Assembly: GCF_002878395.1 (NCBI RefSeq)
Contig: NW_025892965.1
Span: 224,682-288,681 of the forward strand
Direction of reading: 5' to 3'
Source: Capsicum annuum
Taxonomy: Eukaryota; Streptophyta; Magnoliopsida; Solanales; Solanaceae
DNA length: 64,000 bases
Shown here: positions 46,301 to 59,180 of the stretch, piece after piece
How positions within the stretch are numbered: the first letter of the stretch is position 1
How the letters are laid out: the number at the start of each line of letters is the position of its first letter
The notes under the pieces: generated by a model
What the model was told of the DNA's origin: nothing
The model's database searches: none
Seen by the model: only the letters and a program-made list of their open reading frames with translations
Translations under genes and position numbers: made by a program

Positions 46301-46980
46301 CTTTGTCAGACTTATGGTAAGAACCACAAGGGCATTTACATAGCCGATGGTGATGTCTACTTTTGTTGGGGCAAGCCAGGCCATAGGATTAGGGAGTGTC
46401 TGCAGTCAAGTCTTCAGGGTCAGGAAAATCATTCTACAGCTCATTCCAGTCGCCCGAACCAGCAGGGTGCCATTTCCAGTGTTACTAGTGGGCAATGCCT
46501 AAATAGACTCTATGCTCTTCTGTCCCTGCAGGATTAAGAAAATTTTCCTGATGTCGTTACTGTTACATTACAAATTTTCCATGTTCATGGTTATGCTTTG
46601 CTAGACCCAGGTGCATCTTTGTCTTTTGTTACTCTATACATAGAAAGAGATTTTGGAATAAGTCCCAAAGTCCTAGCAGAGCCCTTTTTAGTCTCTACCC
46701 CAGTGGGTAAAACTATCATAGCCTGGTGGGTATACAAGAACTGCTCGATTATGATATCTCAGAAATTCACGTTAGCATATTTAGTGGAGTTAGAGATGAT
46801 TGATTTTGATGTCATTCTCGGCGTGGATTGTCTTCATTCCTGCTATGCCACAGTCAACTGGAGAAATAGGATAGTTCAGTTTTAGCTCTCGAATGAGCCC
46901 ATCCTAGAGTAGAAGGGTAGCATTTTAGCGTTCAGGGGTCAACTTGTTTCCTACCTTCGGGCAAGGAAAATGATTTTTAA
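46301..46980 (+). pseudogene. Y element: gag zinc knuckle and protease
   Basis: It starts in mid-gag with a CGKNHKGICIADGDVYFCWG and KPGHRIREC knuckle region. ORF 46598-46885 encodes the protease: LLDPGASLSFVT with the active-site Asp, LAEPFLVSTPVG, and IDFDVILGVDCLHS near the end. Stops at 46883-46885 and 46910-46912 are TAG where the family has Gln. The capsid half of gag, the primer site and the 5' LTR are missing, replaced by the X2' fragment. Confidence 0.9.
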
Positions 46981-47039
46981 GGTGTGTGTCTATCATCTCA
47001 TGCATGTTAAAGATTCCAGTTTTGAATCTCCCAGCCTCA

Positions 47040-47990
47040 AAATAGTCCCTACTTTTGATGAATAATCAAATGGATTTCCCGAAGATCTTCCAAGCATTTC
47101 TCCCAAAAGGAAAATAGACTTCGGCATAGACCTTCATCCAGATAATCAACCTATTTCTATTCCGCCATATAGAATGGTACCAACAGAACTCAAGGAACTA
47201 AAAGATCAGTTGAAAGATCTCTTATATAAGGGATTCATCAGACCCAGTATTTCCCCATGGGGTGCGGCAGTATTATTCGTGCGCAAGAAAGACGGTTCTC
47301 TCAGGATATGTATTGATTACCGTCAACTCAACAAGGTCATGGTCAAGAACATATATCCTCTTCCCAGGATTGATGATCTATTCGACCAACTTTAGGGTTC
47401 CAGTTACTTCTCCAAGATAGACCTTAGATCAGGCTATTATCTGCTCAGAGTTAGAGAATGTGACATTCCGAAGACAGCTTTCCGTATTCGGTATAGTCAC
47501 TTCAAATTTAGGCATGTGATTTGGTCTTACCAATGCCCCTGCAGATTTTATGGACTTGATGAACCATGTGTTCATGAAGTACTTGGGAATGTTTGTCATA
47601 GTCTTTATAGGTGATATTCTGGTCTATTCTTGCACAGAGCGTGATCATGCAGACCATCTCAGGATTGTTCTTCAGACTCTCAGGGATCACTAGTTATTCG
47701 CTAAGTTAAGCAAGTGAAAAATTTGGCTAAGATCAGTAGCATTCCTTGGCTATATTATTTCCAGTGCTGGAATTAGAGTAGATCCTCAGAAAACTGAGGC
47801 TATAAGAAACTGGCCTAGACCCGTATCTCCATGAGATATTAGGAGTTTCTTGGGTTTTGCTGGCTATTACAGATGGTTTATTGAGGGAATTTCTTCTATT
47901 GCATCTCCCATGTCCAGATTGACTCAGAAGAAGATTAAGTTTCAGTGGTCAGATTATGCGATAAGAGCTTTCAAGAGTTGAAGACTCGAC
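47040..47990 (+). pseudogene. Y element: reverse transcriptase with lost catalytic Asp
   Basis: ORF 47174-47395 holds [40 protein letters not shown] and [13 protein letters not shown], all hallmark RT segments. After a TAG (47393-47395) it goes on [19 protein letters not shown] frameshift lies near 47510 in what should be the [10 protein letters not shown] motif. The catalytic box reads [10 protein letters not shown]: the first Asp of the pair is Gly (codon 47610-47612, an A-to-G change). Further on comes FLGFAGYYRWFIEG. Confidence 0.93.
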
Positions 47991-48420
47991 TCACCTCAGC
48001 TCCAATTCTAGCTATTCCATATGGTTCAGACGGTTTTGTAGTCTATTGTGATACATCTAGAGTGGGTTTAGGTTGTTTCCTCATGCAGCATCATAAGGTC
48101 ATAGCCTAAGCCTCTAGACAGTTAAAGCCAGATGATAAGAATTATCCTACTCATGATCTTGAGTTAGCAGCGGCAGTTTTCGCCTTGAAGATTTTGAGTC
48201 ATTATCTCTGTGGAGTTCATGTAGATGTCTTCACAGACCATAAAATCCTCCATTATGTCTTTTCCCAGAAAGATCTTAATCTTTTCCATAGAAGGTGGTT
48301 AGATCTTTTAAAGGATTACGACATGAGTGTTCTTTATCATCTGGGCAAGGCCAATGTTGTGGCCGATGCTCTCATTTGACTCTCCATGGGTAGTATTTCT
48401 CATGTTGATGATAGTAAGAA
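47991..48420 (+). pseudogene. Y element: RNase H
   Basis: FVVYCDTSRVGLGCFLMQ keeps the first catalytic Asp. [14 protein letters not shown] and then [20 protein letters not shown] supply the Glu and the TDH motif, and [14 protein letters not shown] closes the domain (48185-48379). All catalytic acids seem to be present, apart from a stop at the A.ASRQL motif and one frameshift. Confidence 0.9.
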
Positions 48421-49960
48421 AAAGAAGGCTCAGGAGATCCATCAGCTTTCTAGACTAGGCATTCGCTTAGTTAATTCTTCAGAGGGTGGTGTATGTGTTC
48501 ATAGTAGTTCAGATTCATCTCTATTTTCCGAGGTGAAAGAGAAATAATACAGGCATCCTAGCCTTGTCAAGCACAAAGAGTCAGTTCAGAATCAAAAAGT
48601 CGAGGTTTTCTCCCAAGAGGGAGATAGTGTTCTTCATTGTCAGGGTCATTTATGTATTCCAGGTGTAGTTGAATTGAGGCAGTGAATTCTTGTAGAAGTA
48701 CATGGTGTGCGATACATTATTCATCCAGGGTCCACTAAAATGTACCGCGACATGCGACAGAACTATTGGTAGAGTGGGATGAAGAGAGATATTGCAGAGT
48801 TTGTGGGTAAGTGCGCTACATGTCAGCAAGTTAAGATAGAGCATCAGAAACCTAGTGGTTCCATGCAAGAATTCACCCTTCCTACTTTGAAGTGGGAAGA
48901 AGTTAACATGGACTTTGTGATGGGTTTGCCTAGAACGCTCATCAGCATGATTCAGTCTGGATCAATATAGATAGAATGACCAAGTCAGCTCATTTCCTTC
49001 CTGTTCGTACTTTTTATTCTGCTGAGGATTATGCAAAACTCTATATCAGAGAGTTAGTTAGGTTACACGATTTTCCACTATGTATCATCTCAGACAGAGC
49101 CACCTAGTTCACTTCTTACTTTTGGAAAGCATTCCAAAAGGGTCTAGGTACCCAAGTCCATCTCAGCACAGCATTTCATCCTCAGAAAGATGGTTAAGCA
49201 GAAAGGACCATTCATACTCTTGAAGATATGCTAAGGGTATGTGCAATTCAATTCAAGGGAATTTGGGATGACTACTTGCCTTTGATTGAGTTTGCATACA
49301 ACAATAGCTGTCATTCTAGTATTCAGATGGCTCCATTCTAAACTCTCTATGGTAGGAGATGTAGATCTTCGATTGATTGGTTCGAAGTTAGTGAGGCCTC
49401 AATCATAGGTCCTGACTTAGTATTTGACGCCTTAGAGAAAGTTCAGTTGATCAGAGAGAGACTCCGGGCCGCTCAAAGCCGATAGAAGTCCTATGCAGAT
49501 GTTCATAGAAAGGATCTTGAGTTCAAGGTCAATGACTATGTCTATCTTAAGATCTCTCCCATAAAGGGAGTGAAGGGGTTCGTTAAGAAAGGGAAAGTCA
49601 GTCCCTGGTATGTCGGTCCCTTTAGAATTCTTTGTCGCTTTGGCAAGGTAGCTTATGAGCTTGAGTTGCCTTTAGACTTAGCGTCAGTCCACCATTCTTC
49701 CATGTCTCTTTGCTAAAGAAGTGCATAGGTGACCCAACAATTGTTATCCCTATTCAGAGCATCGAGATTCAGAATAGCCTCTCTTCTAAAGATATTCCAG
49801 TCAAAATCTTAGATTATCAGACGCGCAGATTCAAGAACAAAGAATTCCCTCTAGTCAAGGTTCTACGGCGAAATCAGTCTCATGAGGGAGCTACTTGGGA
49901 AGCAGAAGCAGATATACGTACCAAGTATCCTCACCTCTTCCCCACCATTTCAGATTAAGC
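48421..49960 (+). pseudogene. Y element: integrase with chromodomain
   Basis: The HHCC region is seen in HGVRYIIHPGSTKMYRDM and KCATCQQVKIEHQ (48690-48850). The core begins WEEVNMDFVMGLP and, after a shift near 48955, continues DRMTKSAHFLPVRT and LCIISDRAT, then VHLSTAFHPQ and AERTIHTLEDML. The C-terminal part has LRAAQSR, RKDLEFKVNDYVYLKISP, GPFRILCRFGKVAYELELPL and, after another shift, ORF 49710-49958. That ORF carries VKILDYQTRRFKNKEFPLVK with EGATWEAEADIRTKYPHLFP, a chromodomain tail. This makes the element a chromovirus of the Tekay type. Confidence 0.93.
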
Positions 49961-50222
49961 TCAAGGTAATAGTTCTCCTTAATCTTATTTAGTTTAACGT
50001 TCATGTTTCTAGTATAAACTTGGTACCTATTAACTGTTTCATACTCAGTCATGCATTCATGTGTTAGTTATCCATGCATTAGATATACACGAGTTCAGTA
50101 TGTTTAGCTTATTAGTCATGAAATCAAGTTGCAGTTCTTGATGTTCAGGTCAGGTTCTATTGTCTTGTATCCCTTCTCAAAAAATTCTCATTCGAGAATG
50201 AATGCTCCCAAGGGGGAGATAT
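49961..50222 (+). other. Y element: 3' noncoding region and polypurine tract
   Basis: A short untranslated stretch leads to GAGAATGAATGCTCCCAAGG and the tract AGGGGGAGATAT at 50211-50222, the wording usual for Tekay/Del elements. The LTR begins with the next base. Confidence 0.9.
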
Positions 50223-52844
50223 TGTAATACCCTGCATGTTTCTAAGAAAGTAAGTGAATAAGTATTCCTATGTATGAAATGTCCTATCCTGTGATTCATA
50301 CTTGAGCACATGACTTACAATAAATATCCTAGTGATAGGATAGGTTATGATGCATTAAGCATGTTCATAAGAGTCAGTTAAGGTAATAGAAGCTAAGAGT
50401 TTTTGAATCAATCAAGTTTTAGTGTTTGATTTTACAAGGGTCATCTTTGAAAGAGTATAACTCGATGTTAATTTGGTATTTTGGCTAATTTAGACCCAAC
50501 AAATTGTAGAGAATCAAATTATCTTTCCAACGATACCAATTTATCCTTAATCCAATACCCGAACAAAAAGTTATGCCCATTTTTGTGAGAGACAGTAAGG
50601 ACAGGCTATTGGTTAGGCGCCGCCCAACCAAACATAGGCGATTGGTTAGGCGCTGCGCAACCTAGCTTAGGAAATCACTTTGGGCTCTACCTAAGTCAGT
50701 TTCAGGTGCCAAAACCACTCTGTTTTGAGTTATTTTAAGGGTAATTAAGTCTTTTAACACTCCTTACACGTCCCTAAACTTAACCCTATGAAATATATAG
50801 CTTCTAAACATATTACAACCCTATTATCATCTTAAAGCTCATCATCCAAGAGCACTAAAAGAGGAAAACAACTAGGGTTGTGTAACTAAGCTTAAAGATC
50901 TGATTTCAAGAAAATCCTTCATCAATTATCAAGAATCATCCTTCTAAGGTATGCGTGAGTTGATTCATGGAATCCATTCATCCATGAAGCTCAAGAACCA
51001 TCTTCTAAATTTTTTATGATGATGTTTATGTTGTTGGTGGTTGATGTTCATGTGGTTGGAGTTTGATAATGCCGAATATGGGATCTTGGTATGTTTATTG
51101 TGAGGATATGGTGGTATTTAATGTATAAATATGTGAAATTTGTTGTTGAATATTTGTAATCTTGATGAATCCACCTATTCCTAAGATGTGCATGTAAGGT
51201 GTTTGTGAAAATACCTAAGGGAATAGAAATAATGCTTTTATGACATAATAAGTTTTAAATGACTATTCCATGTTCTAAGTTTATGTTCAACGTGATCCCC
51301 GTGCTATATCTTGTATTGAAGAAGTTGTACGAGATGCTCATGATATTGTTTCGATATGGAATGACCATGTTATTGAAGCCATGCAAGTATATACATATTG
51401 TGTGCATTCCCGATCATGTGTTAGTTTGTTGAGAATCATTCTTATTATGAAAGCCTTACTTATGATACTGTGAATTGTGGACTAAAATCTTTTAATCAAG
51501 TCATGTCATGTGTGTTAGTTTCCTCCTATCGAGTTATGGGGGTACTTGTACCCGAAAACTATAGTTCTGTGCCTAGAGCCTTGTCATGTTTCACGATATC
51601 CAAAATCAAGCTATGATTTCACAGAATTCAGTCAGTCATGTGAGTCAGCAAAACCTCATGATCTTAGTAAGTTGTCAAATATTAGTAACATTCCTCCAGT
51701 CAATGGAATTTAGTAAGATTAAGTCATGGACAGTAAGTTATACATGTCCAGCTCCTCCAGATGGGAGTAGAGGTTAGCACCGAGTGAGCCTAAGGATGGA
51801 AACTCACCTGCCAGTTCAGGTTGTGATTCTTAGTAGTCATCCTTATGTTCCAGAACTATGTAGCCAGAATATGTTGAGACATCTTTACCCGTCAGATTAG
51901 GGTTGATGAGGTGGCTTAACCTGTCAGTTTAGGGTTCCCACCGTTCTCATTGAGTACCTACCAGATAAGGGTCACTCACAGGCTGTCCTTACCCATGGCA
52001 CGGTATTGACACCCCTCCAGTCGGGGCAGAGATTTGACCCCAGCTTAGCCATAACGGCATACATAGGGCATGTCGGTTACATACTACTTCCCATAGTTTC
52101 AGTATCAGTCTCAATAGAAGAACTTAGGATGTTCTTCAAATTTTTGTATATACAGGACTGTCAGATACAGTCGTCCATGTTATCAGTTTTAGTATGAGTC
52201 GTGACAGTTATCAGTAAACCATGTATTAGGTTAAAAGTCATGCTATCACGTATTCATGGTACCATTTTCTATATATGTGTGTTTGTACTCCCACGTTCAT
52301 ATTAGTCAGTCACTGTTGTTCATGCATGAAACCCTTTATGTTCAGCCTACCTTCCTCGTATACTCAGTACTCAAGTTGTACTGACGTATTTGTGCTATGG
52401 TTCTTTCTTTTTATGTTACACCATAGGTTCCGAGATACGAGCTCCATCCAGCAGTAGAGGTAGCATTCCAGTCGCAGAGATATAGTGAATCCCAATTGAT
52501 TCGAGGACAATATGATTTGATACATTTATTTATTTCTTCAGTTCAGTTTCACGGAGTTAGTTAGAGACATTTTCCTTCAACTCCTTATTCAGATAGTTTA
52601 GAGGCTTTCAGATTTATGTTCAGATTTACGTTCAGACTTATCTTTCAGATTGAGTTGTTTTGGGTATTTTCACACACATAATTTTATTCAGTTGAACCTT
52701 ATGACCGTACAGTTCTATGTATTCCGCATTATTATATCATGATTTGCAGTATACAGGTATAGATATCAGTCATGGGTTACCTTGTGGTCTCTCGGGGTCA
52801 TGAGCACCGTGTAGCATTCCGGTTCAGCGAATCAGGGTGTTATA
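50223..52844 (+). repeat. 3' LTR of the Y element
   Basis: It begins TGTAATACCC and ends near GGGTGTTATA, 2622 bases, complete or nearly so. The GGTTAGGCGC motif occurs twice at 50613-50655. A run of 'CAGTT..GGG' words lies at 51775-52030. It contains no credible coding frame; the ORFs at 51586, 52006 and 52275 are chance. After it the X element resumes on the minus strand, showing that Y lies within X. Confidence 0.88.
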
Positions 52845-53358
52845 TCTTCCCAATCTTAAAACTCCTGGAAGTTAGATATCCCAACCTCAGGGACTATCCA
52901 AACCTGTTGGCCTCAAAATATAGATTACTATACTTAGACTAAGAAGTTACTTACTGATCCAACATATGAATTCACTAATGAAGTTGAGAATTTATCACGA
53001 AACCTAAGGAGCAGAGGACTAGAATAAACTAGGGGAACTCCAGAAGGGTAGCTATTAATTGAAACCCTATACCAAGTCTGGACCTTAGAAGTAGGACGTG
53101 TCCCATTAACAATATCCCCAAGTGGAACAGAGGAGTTTTCTTGAGTTTCAGCTCATCTAGGAGGTATGATTTGGAGGCAAATAGACCAGAATTAAGGAAT
53201 CCAAGACCTTAGACTCTATAGCTTAAAGTAAGACAATAAGAAAGTGAAACATTTTTAAATATCTCATCGTCTCTCTCTTACAAATGTGGCGTCCTATAAA
53301 ACCATAAAAATATTCTAGTCAACATGACTTTATGGATACACAAATGACCATTAACCAA
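52845..53358 (-). other. Leader and gag onset of an X-family element
   Basis: This is the stretch just inside the primer site on the minus strand. A gag start would be expected here; I can see only short frames and no capsid motif. It is cut at 52844 by the Y LTR. Confidence 0.55.
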
Positions 53359-53372
53359 GCATTCTGATACCA
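53359..53372 (-). other. Primer binding site of X element
   Basis: On the minus strand TGGTATCAGAATGC follows the LTR. The first ten bases agree with the initiator-Met primer site TGGTATCAGAGCC. Confidence 0.82.
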
Positions 53373-55490
53373 ATCTAACATAACAAAGGCCTTGTAGTGT
53401 CAGGCATGTTAAGTCTAACAAGGAGTAGAGAAAACCTCCTATACCCAATCTAACCAACTAATATACAACTCGCCTCGGATGAATTCCAATTATATAACAA
53501 GATAGAGTATTTAGAATTAAATAACTTTGGGATAAGTCAAAAAGTAAGACCAACCCAACTAAGTCATATCATCCAAAACAAACCAAAAATCCATGATATA
53601 CGTAAGTCAGTAGTTGTAATATAAAGCATCTAAGCAATTTCAAAGAATATCTAGTTAGGACATGCTCTTGACCATAGCCTAAAACAAATGTCCAAGAAGT
53701 AGTAAAGACATAAGATGAACCATAACATGAAATGGGCCTTCCAAAGAATAGAAGTTCACCACTTTAGTCTATCTCATGTTGTTAACAAATCACCAATTTA
53801 CTAAGCAGGAGGTGTGATAGTATGCCCGATTCTAGTAATATGTAGGGATACAACTTCGAAGATGGTTAGTATGGTGAACACTAGTATGTAGCTCAAAATT
53901 AAAGATAAAATAATTCCATTATTCAAAACCAAGTGGAATAACCATATACATTCAGATATGAACATATATGTATGTATACCCTACCTAGAAATAAAACACG
54001 ATTTAATATGTATTTAAAACTATAACCTGGGTTGTGTAGCTCTGCTGTCCTAATGTCCACCCATAACTATTTGTGTTTAGATTCCCCTACTGAAATGGCC
54101 CGACACATGTTAGCCACACTAAGCAGAGAAAAATATAATATCACTTGTACATCTCCCAAAATATATGTGTGACATCATGCACAAAGTTACCATGTCCAAA
54201 CCTCACATCGACAAATATGAGTTTCCAGTTTTTGGCTCTCCAGGACCTCCAACATCCATGGATTTACTATAAAAACCCCCTTTAAGCCCATATTAAAACC
54301 AATTACACATTCCAAATAATTACCATGGAGTCTTTTAATTAGGCATTAACCATTGGTATCATCATACAAAAATTAGAGCTTGCAAATCGATCCTTATATA
54401 AAGTAGCAAAACTATTAAATTAAGTAGACTCCAAAGTTTCCAATTAAACATATACCATGTCCACCATGTAATTACATAACTATTTAAAATCCACCTGACC
54501 ACTGAGGTTCAATTACCTTTTATACAATGCAAAGATTTCACTAGTAGTCAAACTATGTGACAAAATCATTCTCATTGGCATTTTAACTAATACGTTGAGG
54601 GAACATAATTTTCAAAACCATAACCAAGTATTATGTGGAAAATAAAATACCCCTAAATCTATTTACCATTACCATGAATCCCATAATGTTATAATTTTAT
54701 CAAAAACATAACTAAACCATATGAAACATTACTAAGCAATCAACATCCAAAACCCCCAACTATTTAGTCAAAACCATAACAATATCATAACAACCAACAT
54801 TTAAACACATCTTTTTTGTTGAGCTAACAATGAGGAGGAGTAATATTACTTTCTTGAAAAATTCATGAAGTGATTTTGATCCTTAAGACTGTAGATGACA
54901 ACCATGAAGAAATCCTAGCCCAATCTTCTTGAGAGGTTTTTAGGGAGGGTTTAGAGAGTGTTTTAATTTTTCTAATAAGTATATGGGATGACAAACTAGT
55001 ATTATAAGATGTGGGTTCTTAAGGTATTGGGGTAGGAAATGTCCAATGTAGCCCTCGCTTAAAGTTGCAGCAAACTTGCATGAGGTTACATGTTTCCCTT
55101 CCAAATCATCACCACAACCTAAGACTAGTACCATTAAGTCTTTACCAAGATATAAGGTTGGAAACAACCACACTTTATATAACTTACAACTCCCTTTCCC
55201 CACTCATCACTTGTCCATACCAATGGTACGGTCTAGTTGTATCGAAGAAAGAATAACAAGAACTAGAGGTAGGACAACAAACGATTGGACTCAACCATCT
55301 CATCACATCAACATATGACTCATATGGAGTCTTTTATAACAAGGATAAAACTTGTCGAATAATACACTAACCAACAGATGACTTGGGTTACTAAACTCAT
55401 CAACACGCTATACGATTAATGGGGTAAGTCATAAGATGATTAAAGTGTTCAAAACTTAGGAAATTTGAAAGGGTAGAGGTTTAGGAAATT
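53373..55490 (-). repeat. X-family LTR X4 (5' LTR)
   Basis: Its inner part is homologous to 45261-46300 and 62930-64000. Its outer part (54690-55490) is a more diverged match to 44340-45250. It ends where T-family LTR sequence starts at about 55491. The overlapping frames at 54940-55318 arise from the family's usual non-coding LTR sequence. Confidence 0.75.
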
Positions 55491-56745
55491 TCATTCATAG
55501 ACCTATATATGTTTCTAGATTCTTAGAAATGCATGTTTAGGTAAAAATGAGAAACTTTGATGTTTGATGGTTATGTTGGCATATGTGAGGGTCGACGCCT
55601 ATTGATTAGGCTATACTTATGCTATTGATGATACTATTAATTATATTGATATATTTTATTTATTCTTTCAAGTCTAGAGAATGGTTATGCTATTAGTGAT
55701 ATTTACTCATTTTGGGTTTGGGGGTAGATTATGACACTAATTATATATTTGTTGATTAAAGTCTGACAATAGATTATACTTACCGGTTCAAGTTTGGATA
55801 TTGGTTGTATTTAATAGTTTGAATTAGGATATGCATATTATGCTATGATGATATACTTATTATGACATAACAATATTAGGGTACAAGATTGAAAAGATGA
55901 ATTTAGGTATGTCTTGAAAAGAATAATTTAGGTAAGTCTGAAAGAGATAAAATGACTATAACATTGAATTATATAAGTGGATTCGAGTGGAATATTTAAT
56001 AATTATAAATGACGGTGGTGGATTATGCTATCTTCTGTGTAACTTCCAGCCTTATGGGGGATTGCAATAGGTTATTTACTTTTCCACATTAATTGGCGTA
56101 TGGGAGTCAATTTTAAAGTTATGATTGTGTGTTGATTCTTTACATTAGGTTATGCTATTTTTTTGATTTATTAACCTATTTATACATTGTGAAGTTAGAA
56201 ATGATTTAGGTTCGATTCTACCTTAACTTAGTTACATTTTCTTGCATCTTATCATATTTATATAATGATTTAGTTCAGTCAGCCTATGATTTTTGACAAG
56301 CACCAATGATTTTGATACTCAAATTATACTTCTGAATGTTTTTGGTGTATATCCAAATATATTACCACCATTGATCGATGTTTGTACTGGGCTGATATCC
56401 GAAGATAGGGTGAGCTCAGAGTTAAAGTTACTTATTTCCTACTGTCTCTCATGTCTAGTCTTTAGTTTAAAGAAAATATTGTATTAACTATTTTAAGACT
56501 TGGGTCTTATTATTACTACATGCTCTTTTACTATCTCTATCAGGTCATGGGATGCATTTTTATAAAATTTATTTACCCTACCTATCTATATTGTCTTATT
56601 AAAATATAAGATGCATTGTTGATTTTTTCCTTGTTGGGTATTTCCTACCAAGTTAACCGATTGTATTTAGCTACGGATTATGGTTCATCTTACCTATTGA
56701 AGGGATTAAGTAGGTATCATCATGACCTATAAATTGGGTTATGAC
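55491..56745 (+). repeat. T-family LTR remnant T2
   Basis: It aligns with 20770-21996 from 'TTCTTAGAAATGC' to its end GGGTTATGACA. It includes the phrase 'GGTCGACGCCTATTGA' (also at 20860) and the 30-bp repeat theme. The 5' 1.6 kb are absent and no primer site follows, so it may be a truncated solo LTR or a 3' LTR. Confidence 0.85.
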
Positions 56746-57680
56746 ACATTTATATTCATTTTCTTTAACCATTATGATCGTTTGGCTCTTATATATCTTG
56801 GCCTTATGAGGGTTGTATTTGTATAAGTTATGATTATTGGTTTTTAGTTCTTGTTTGCATCTTCCTAGTTTCTGAGGTGCCGATTAGGTTATTGTTTATT
56901 TTAACTAGTTGGTTACTTTATTTTTTGTTTACGGCTATTTCATTGTTGATTAGTTATGGACTTGAAGTCCATATTTGTTGTACATTTAAAATTCCTTATC
57001 TTCCTTTATTATTAGTAAGTTACATTATTAATAAGTTATCTTGTGATTAGTCATACTTTGATTAGAGGCTTGATTATGATAGTATTTGATTTCTCTATAT
57101 GGTTTTGATTCCTTGAGATTCTAGGTTGACTCTCTAAGGATACTATTTTTGAGTTTAACCCTACATATGTATATATCCCTCTATTTCATATCCATTCATA
57201 ATGTAAATGTATTCTTTAACCTTGTTTTATTTCTATATCATCTTTATTTACTCTATGGTTGTAATTTATGTAGGGATATATGGTACCAAACATTAGTTTG
57301 TTAATACTGATTAAATATGATAGCTTATCCTTATTGAACCACTAACATTATCCTATTTAGTTTTATGATTAGTGTTTTGAAACTTATATCCTTCTCTACA
57401 TATTATTTATGCTTGCATTTACATTTGGAACTTAGACAGATAATACCTATGGAATATCATGTGTTTGGAAAACATACTGCACCTTTGTAACCAATAAGTC
57501 ATTGTACAAGTTCTTGTTGTTGATATGTGCATCGTGCTTTGCATCTATGGAGAAAAAATTTGAGGTGAACTCCTAATATTCAGAATATTCTTGTTCTACC
57601 TTGAATTTATTTGAATTATCTCTATTTTGTATTTCTAAGATTGTTTATGCCTGGATATTTATTATATATTTCCCTTTTAA
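56746..57680. other. Unassigned AT-rich stretch between T LTR remnants
   Basis: No coding region, repeat end or clear match is visible. The final part shades into a weak T LTR similarity. The 66-residue frame at 57601-57801 is hydrophobic only because the sequence is T-rich. Confidence 0.5.
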
Positions 57681-57881
57681 TCTAATTTTATTACATGCTC
57701 TTATACTATCTTCACCAGGACTTGAGGTTGCATTGTACATATTAGTCGACTTATCACATTCTTTGTTTCTTTTTTTCATTGTCTTGATTGTCCATTGCTA
57801 GTTGTTCTTGATTATGGGTTATCTTACCCACTGGGGGATTATAGTAGGTGTCGTCATAACTTGAGAAATTGGCTCATGACA
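57681..57881 (+). repeat. End of a diverged T-family LTR (T3)
   Basis: It aligns with the last 200 bases of T1 and T2: 'CATGCTCTTATACTATCTTC', then GGGTTATCTTACC and ending GGCTCATGACA. It is the most diverged T copy in the window. Confidence 0.65.
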
Positions 57882-58192
57882 AGTTTTTAATCATGAACAG
57901 TTCAAACCATAGCTAAAAGTTAGTGGGGTGTCATATATATGTTTATAAATTTTTTCAAATTAATTTCTATGTTGATGAAATAGTTTGAGTTGTTCCTAAT
58001 TAACTCGCCCTCTCCAATTTACTTATTAGTTTCATGCTTAAAGTATGCGAACAACTAGAAAAATATTTGTACCACTTGGTTCAAAACAATTATTCCATTC
58101 CTTGTGGGACCAACCCTGACCCTCTAGTTGGATAAATATATTGCGAATGACTATTTACATTTCTCTTTGAGAGGTGTATTTGGTCATTATGA
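57882..58192 (+). repeat. End of an Athila LTR (copy IV)
   Basis: It holds the U5 box at 58098-58120 (TTCCTTGTGGGACC), then 'TTGGATAAATATATTG', which has a close match in 36410-36425, and ends GGTCATTATGA. Only about 300 bases of the LTR remain; the left is replaced by T3. Confidence 0.75.
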
Positions 58193-59180
58193 AAAATGAC
58201 GTCGTTTTCATGTATTAATTTGGGGTATTGAATTAGTTTAGAAGTTGATCTTACATGATTTGGTTAAAATTTGTTAATATATTTTTATTGTTTTCTCGTG
58301 GTTCTTTGTGTTAGTTTTATTTTATTTTTGATACTCTTATTAATATGGAATTTGGAGATAAAAATAGTTTGATGGTTAAAATCCTTATTTTAATAGCTCA
58401 TATACATATTATGGTGGACCCTACTTTTGGCTAGATTATGAAAATGCACCCAAGAGAGGGGTGTGCATCATCTCAATCCTATAATAGGTATGAAAATTTT
58501 TCTATTGTGGTAAAGATAGATATTCGAGTGATGGTCCTAATTATTATACCCTATTTGCGAGTTATGCTAATGAAAATACTAGTTGTGCTTTTGAATTTGA
58601 TAGGAATAATGAAATAGCAAATGCAAAACAAATTTTAAAATTTGAAGAGATTCAAGAAATTCTTCAAACTCTCTTATATTTGGTATTAAAAGTAGATGAG
58701 AAAGCACAACTCACCAAATAGTTAATGGTGGCATGTATAAATGAATGTGAAAAAAAAATACTTGTCAGGATCTCAACATTCGAAGTCACAAGGAATTTCT
58801 TAGACCATAAAAGAAATTGTTAAAGAATAGATTTCATTCCAATTGAATGAACAAAAGTAATTGATAACTACAGTGAATGTTCTAAAAGTTAAGAAGTGAT
58901 AGATCATGAAGAAAAAGATCAAATGTATGTTGAAGAAATATCTAATTCTAAAAGAAAAGAAATGATAAGATACTGAGAAGTGTAAGGGAGAGTGTGAAAG
59001 AGGTGGGAAAGTCTTGACCAAATAGCTGGATCAAATTCAAAATGAAGATGACAAATTTGCAAAAATCATCAACTTTTACTTATATGTATCTTTAAAAGAT
59101 TTCATGGAGTCCTGACATAGCTAATAATATGAAAAGGATGGAACTGTGACTCCAGAGGGTCTACTAAATGAATCTTAAAA
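58193..59180 (+). pseudogene. Primer site, leader and gag-position frame of Athila copy IV
   Basis: AATGACGTCGTTTTCATG at about 58196-58213 is in the place of the tRNA-Asp-type primer site. A broken frame follows with YYGGPYFWLDYENAPKRG and NYYTLFASYANENTSCAFEF and FEEIQEILQTLLYLVLK (58400-58720), similar in layout to 38200-38840. It is the best sequence evidence for a gag-like protein in this subfamily, but I cannot name its domains. Confidence 0.5.

Noticed and set aside
51586..52457. Three short plus-strand frames in the Y LTR
   Set aside because: They are within an LTR between defined ends and show no domain.
54940..55318. Overlapping frames of 60-87 codons on both strands
   Set aside because: They lie inside an X LTR whose other copies have no such frames.
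57601..57801. Hydrophobic 66-codon frame that could suggest a membrane protein
   Set aside because: The sequence is T-rich, which yields Phe and Leu by chance; no start context or homologous frame exists.
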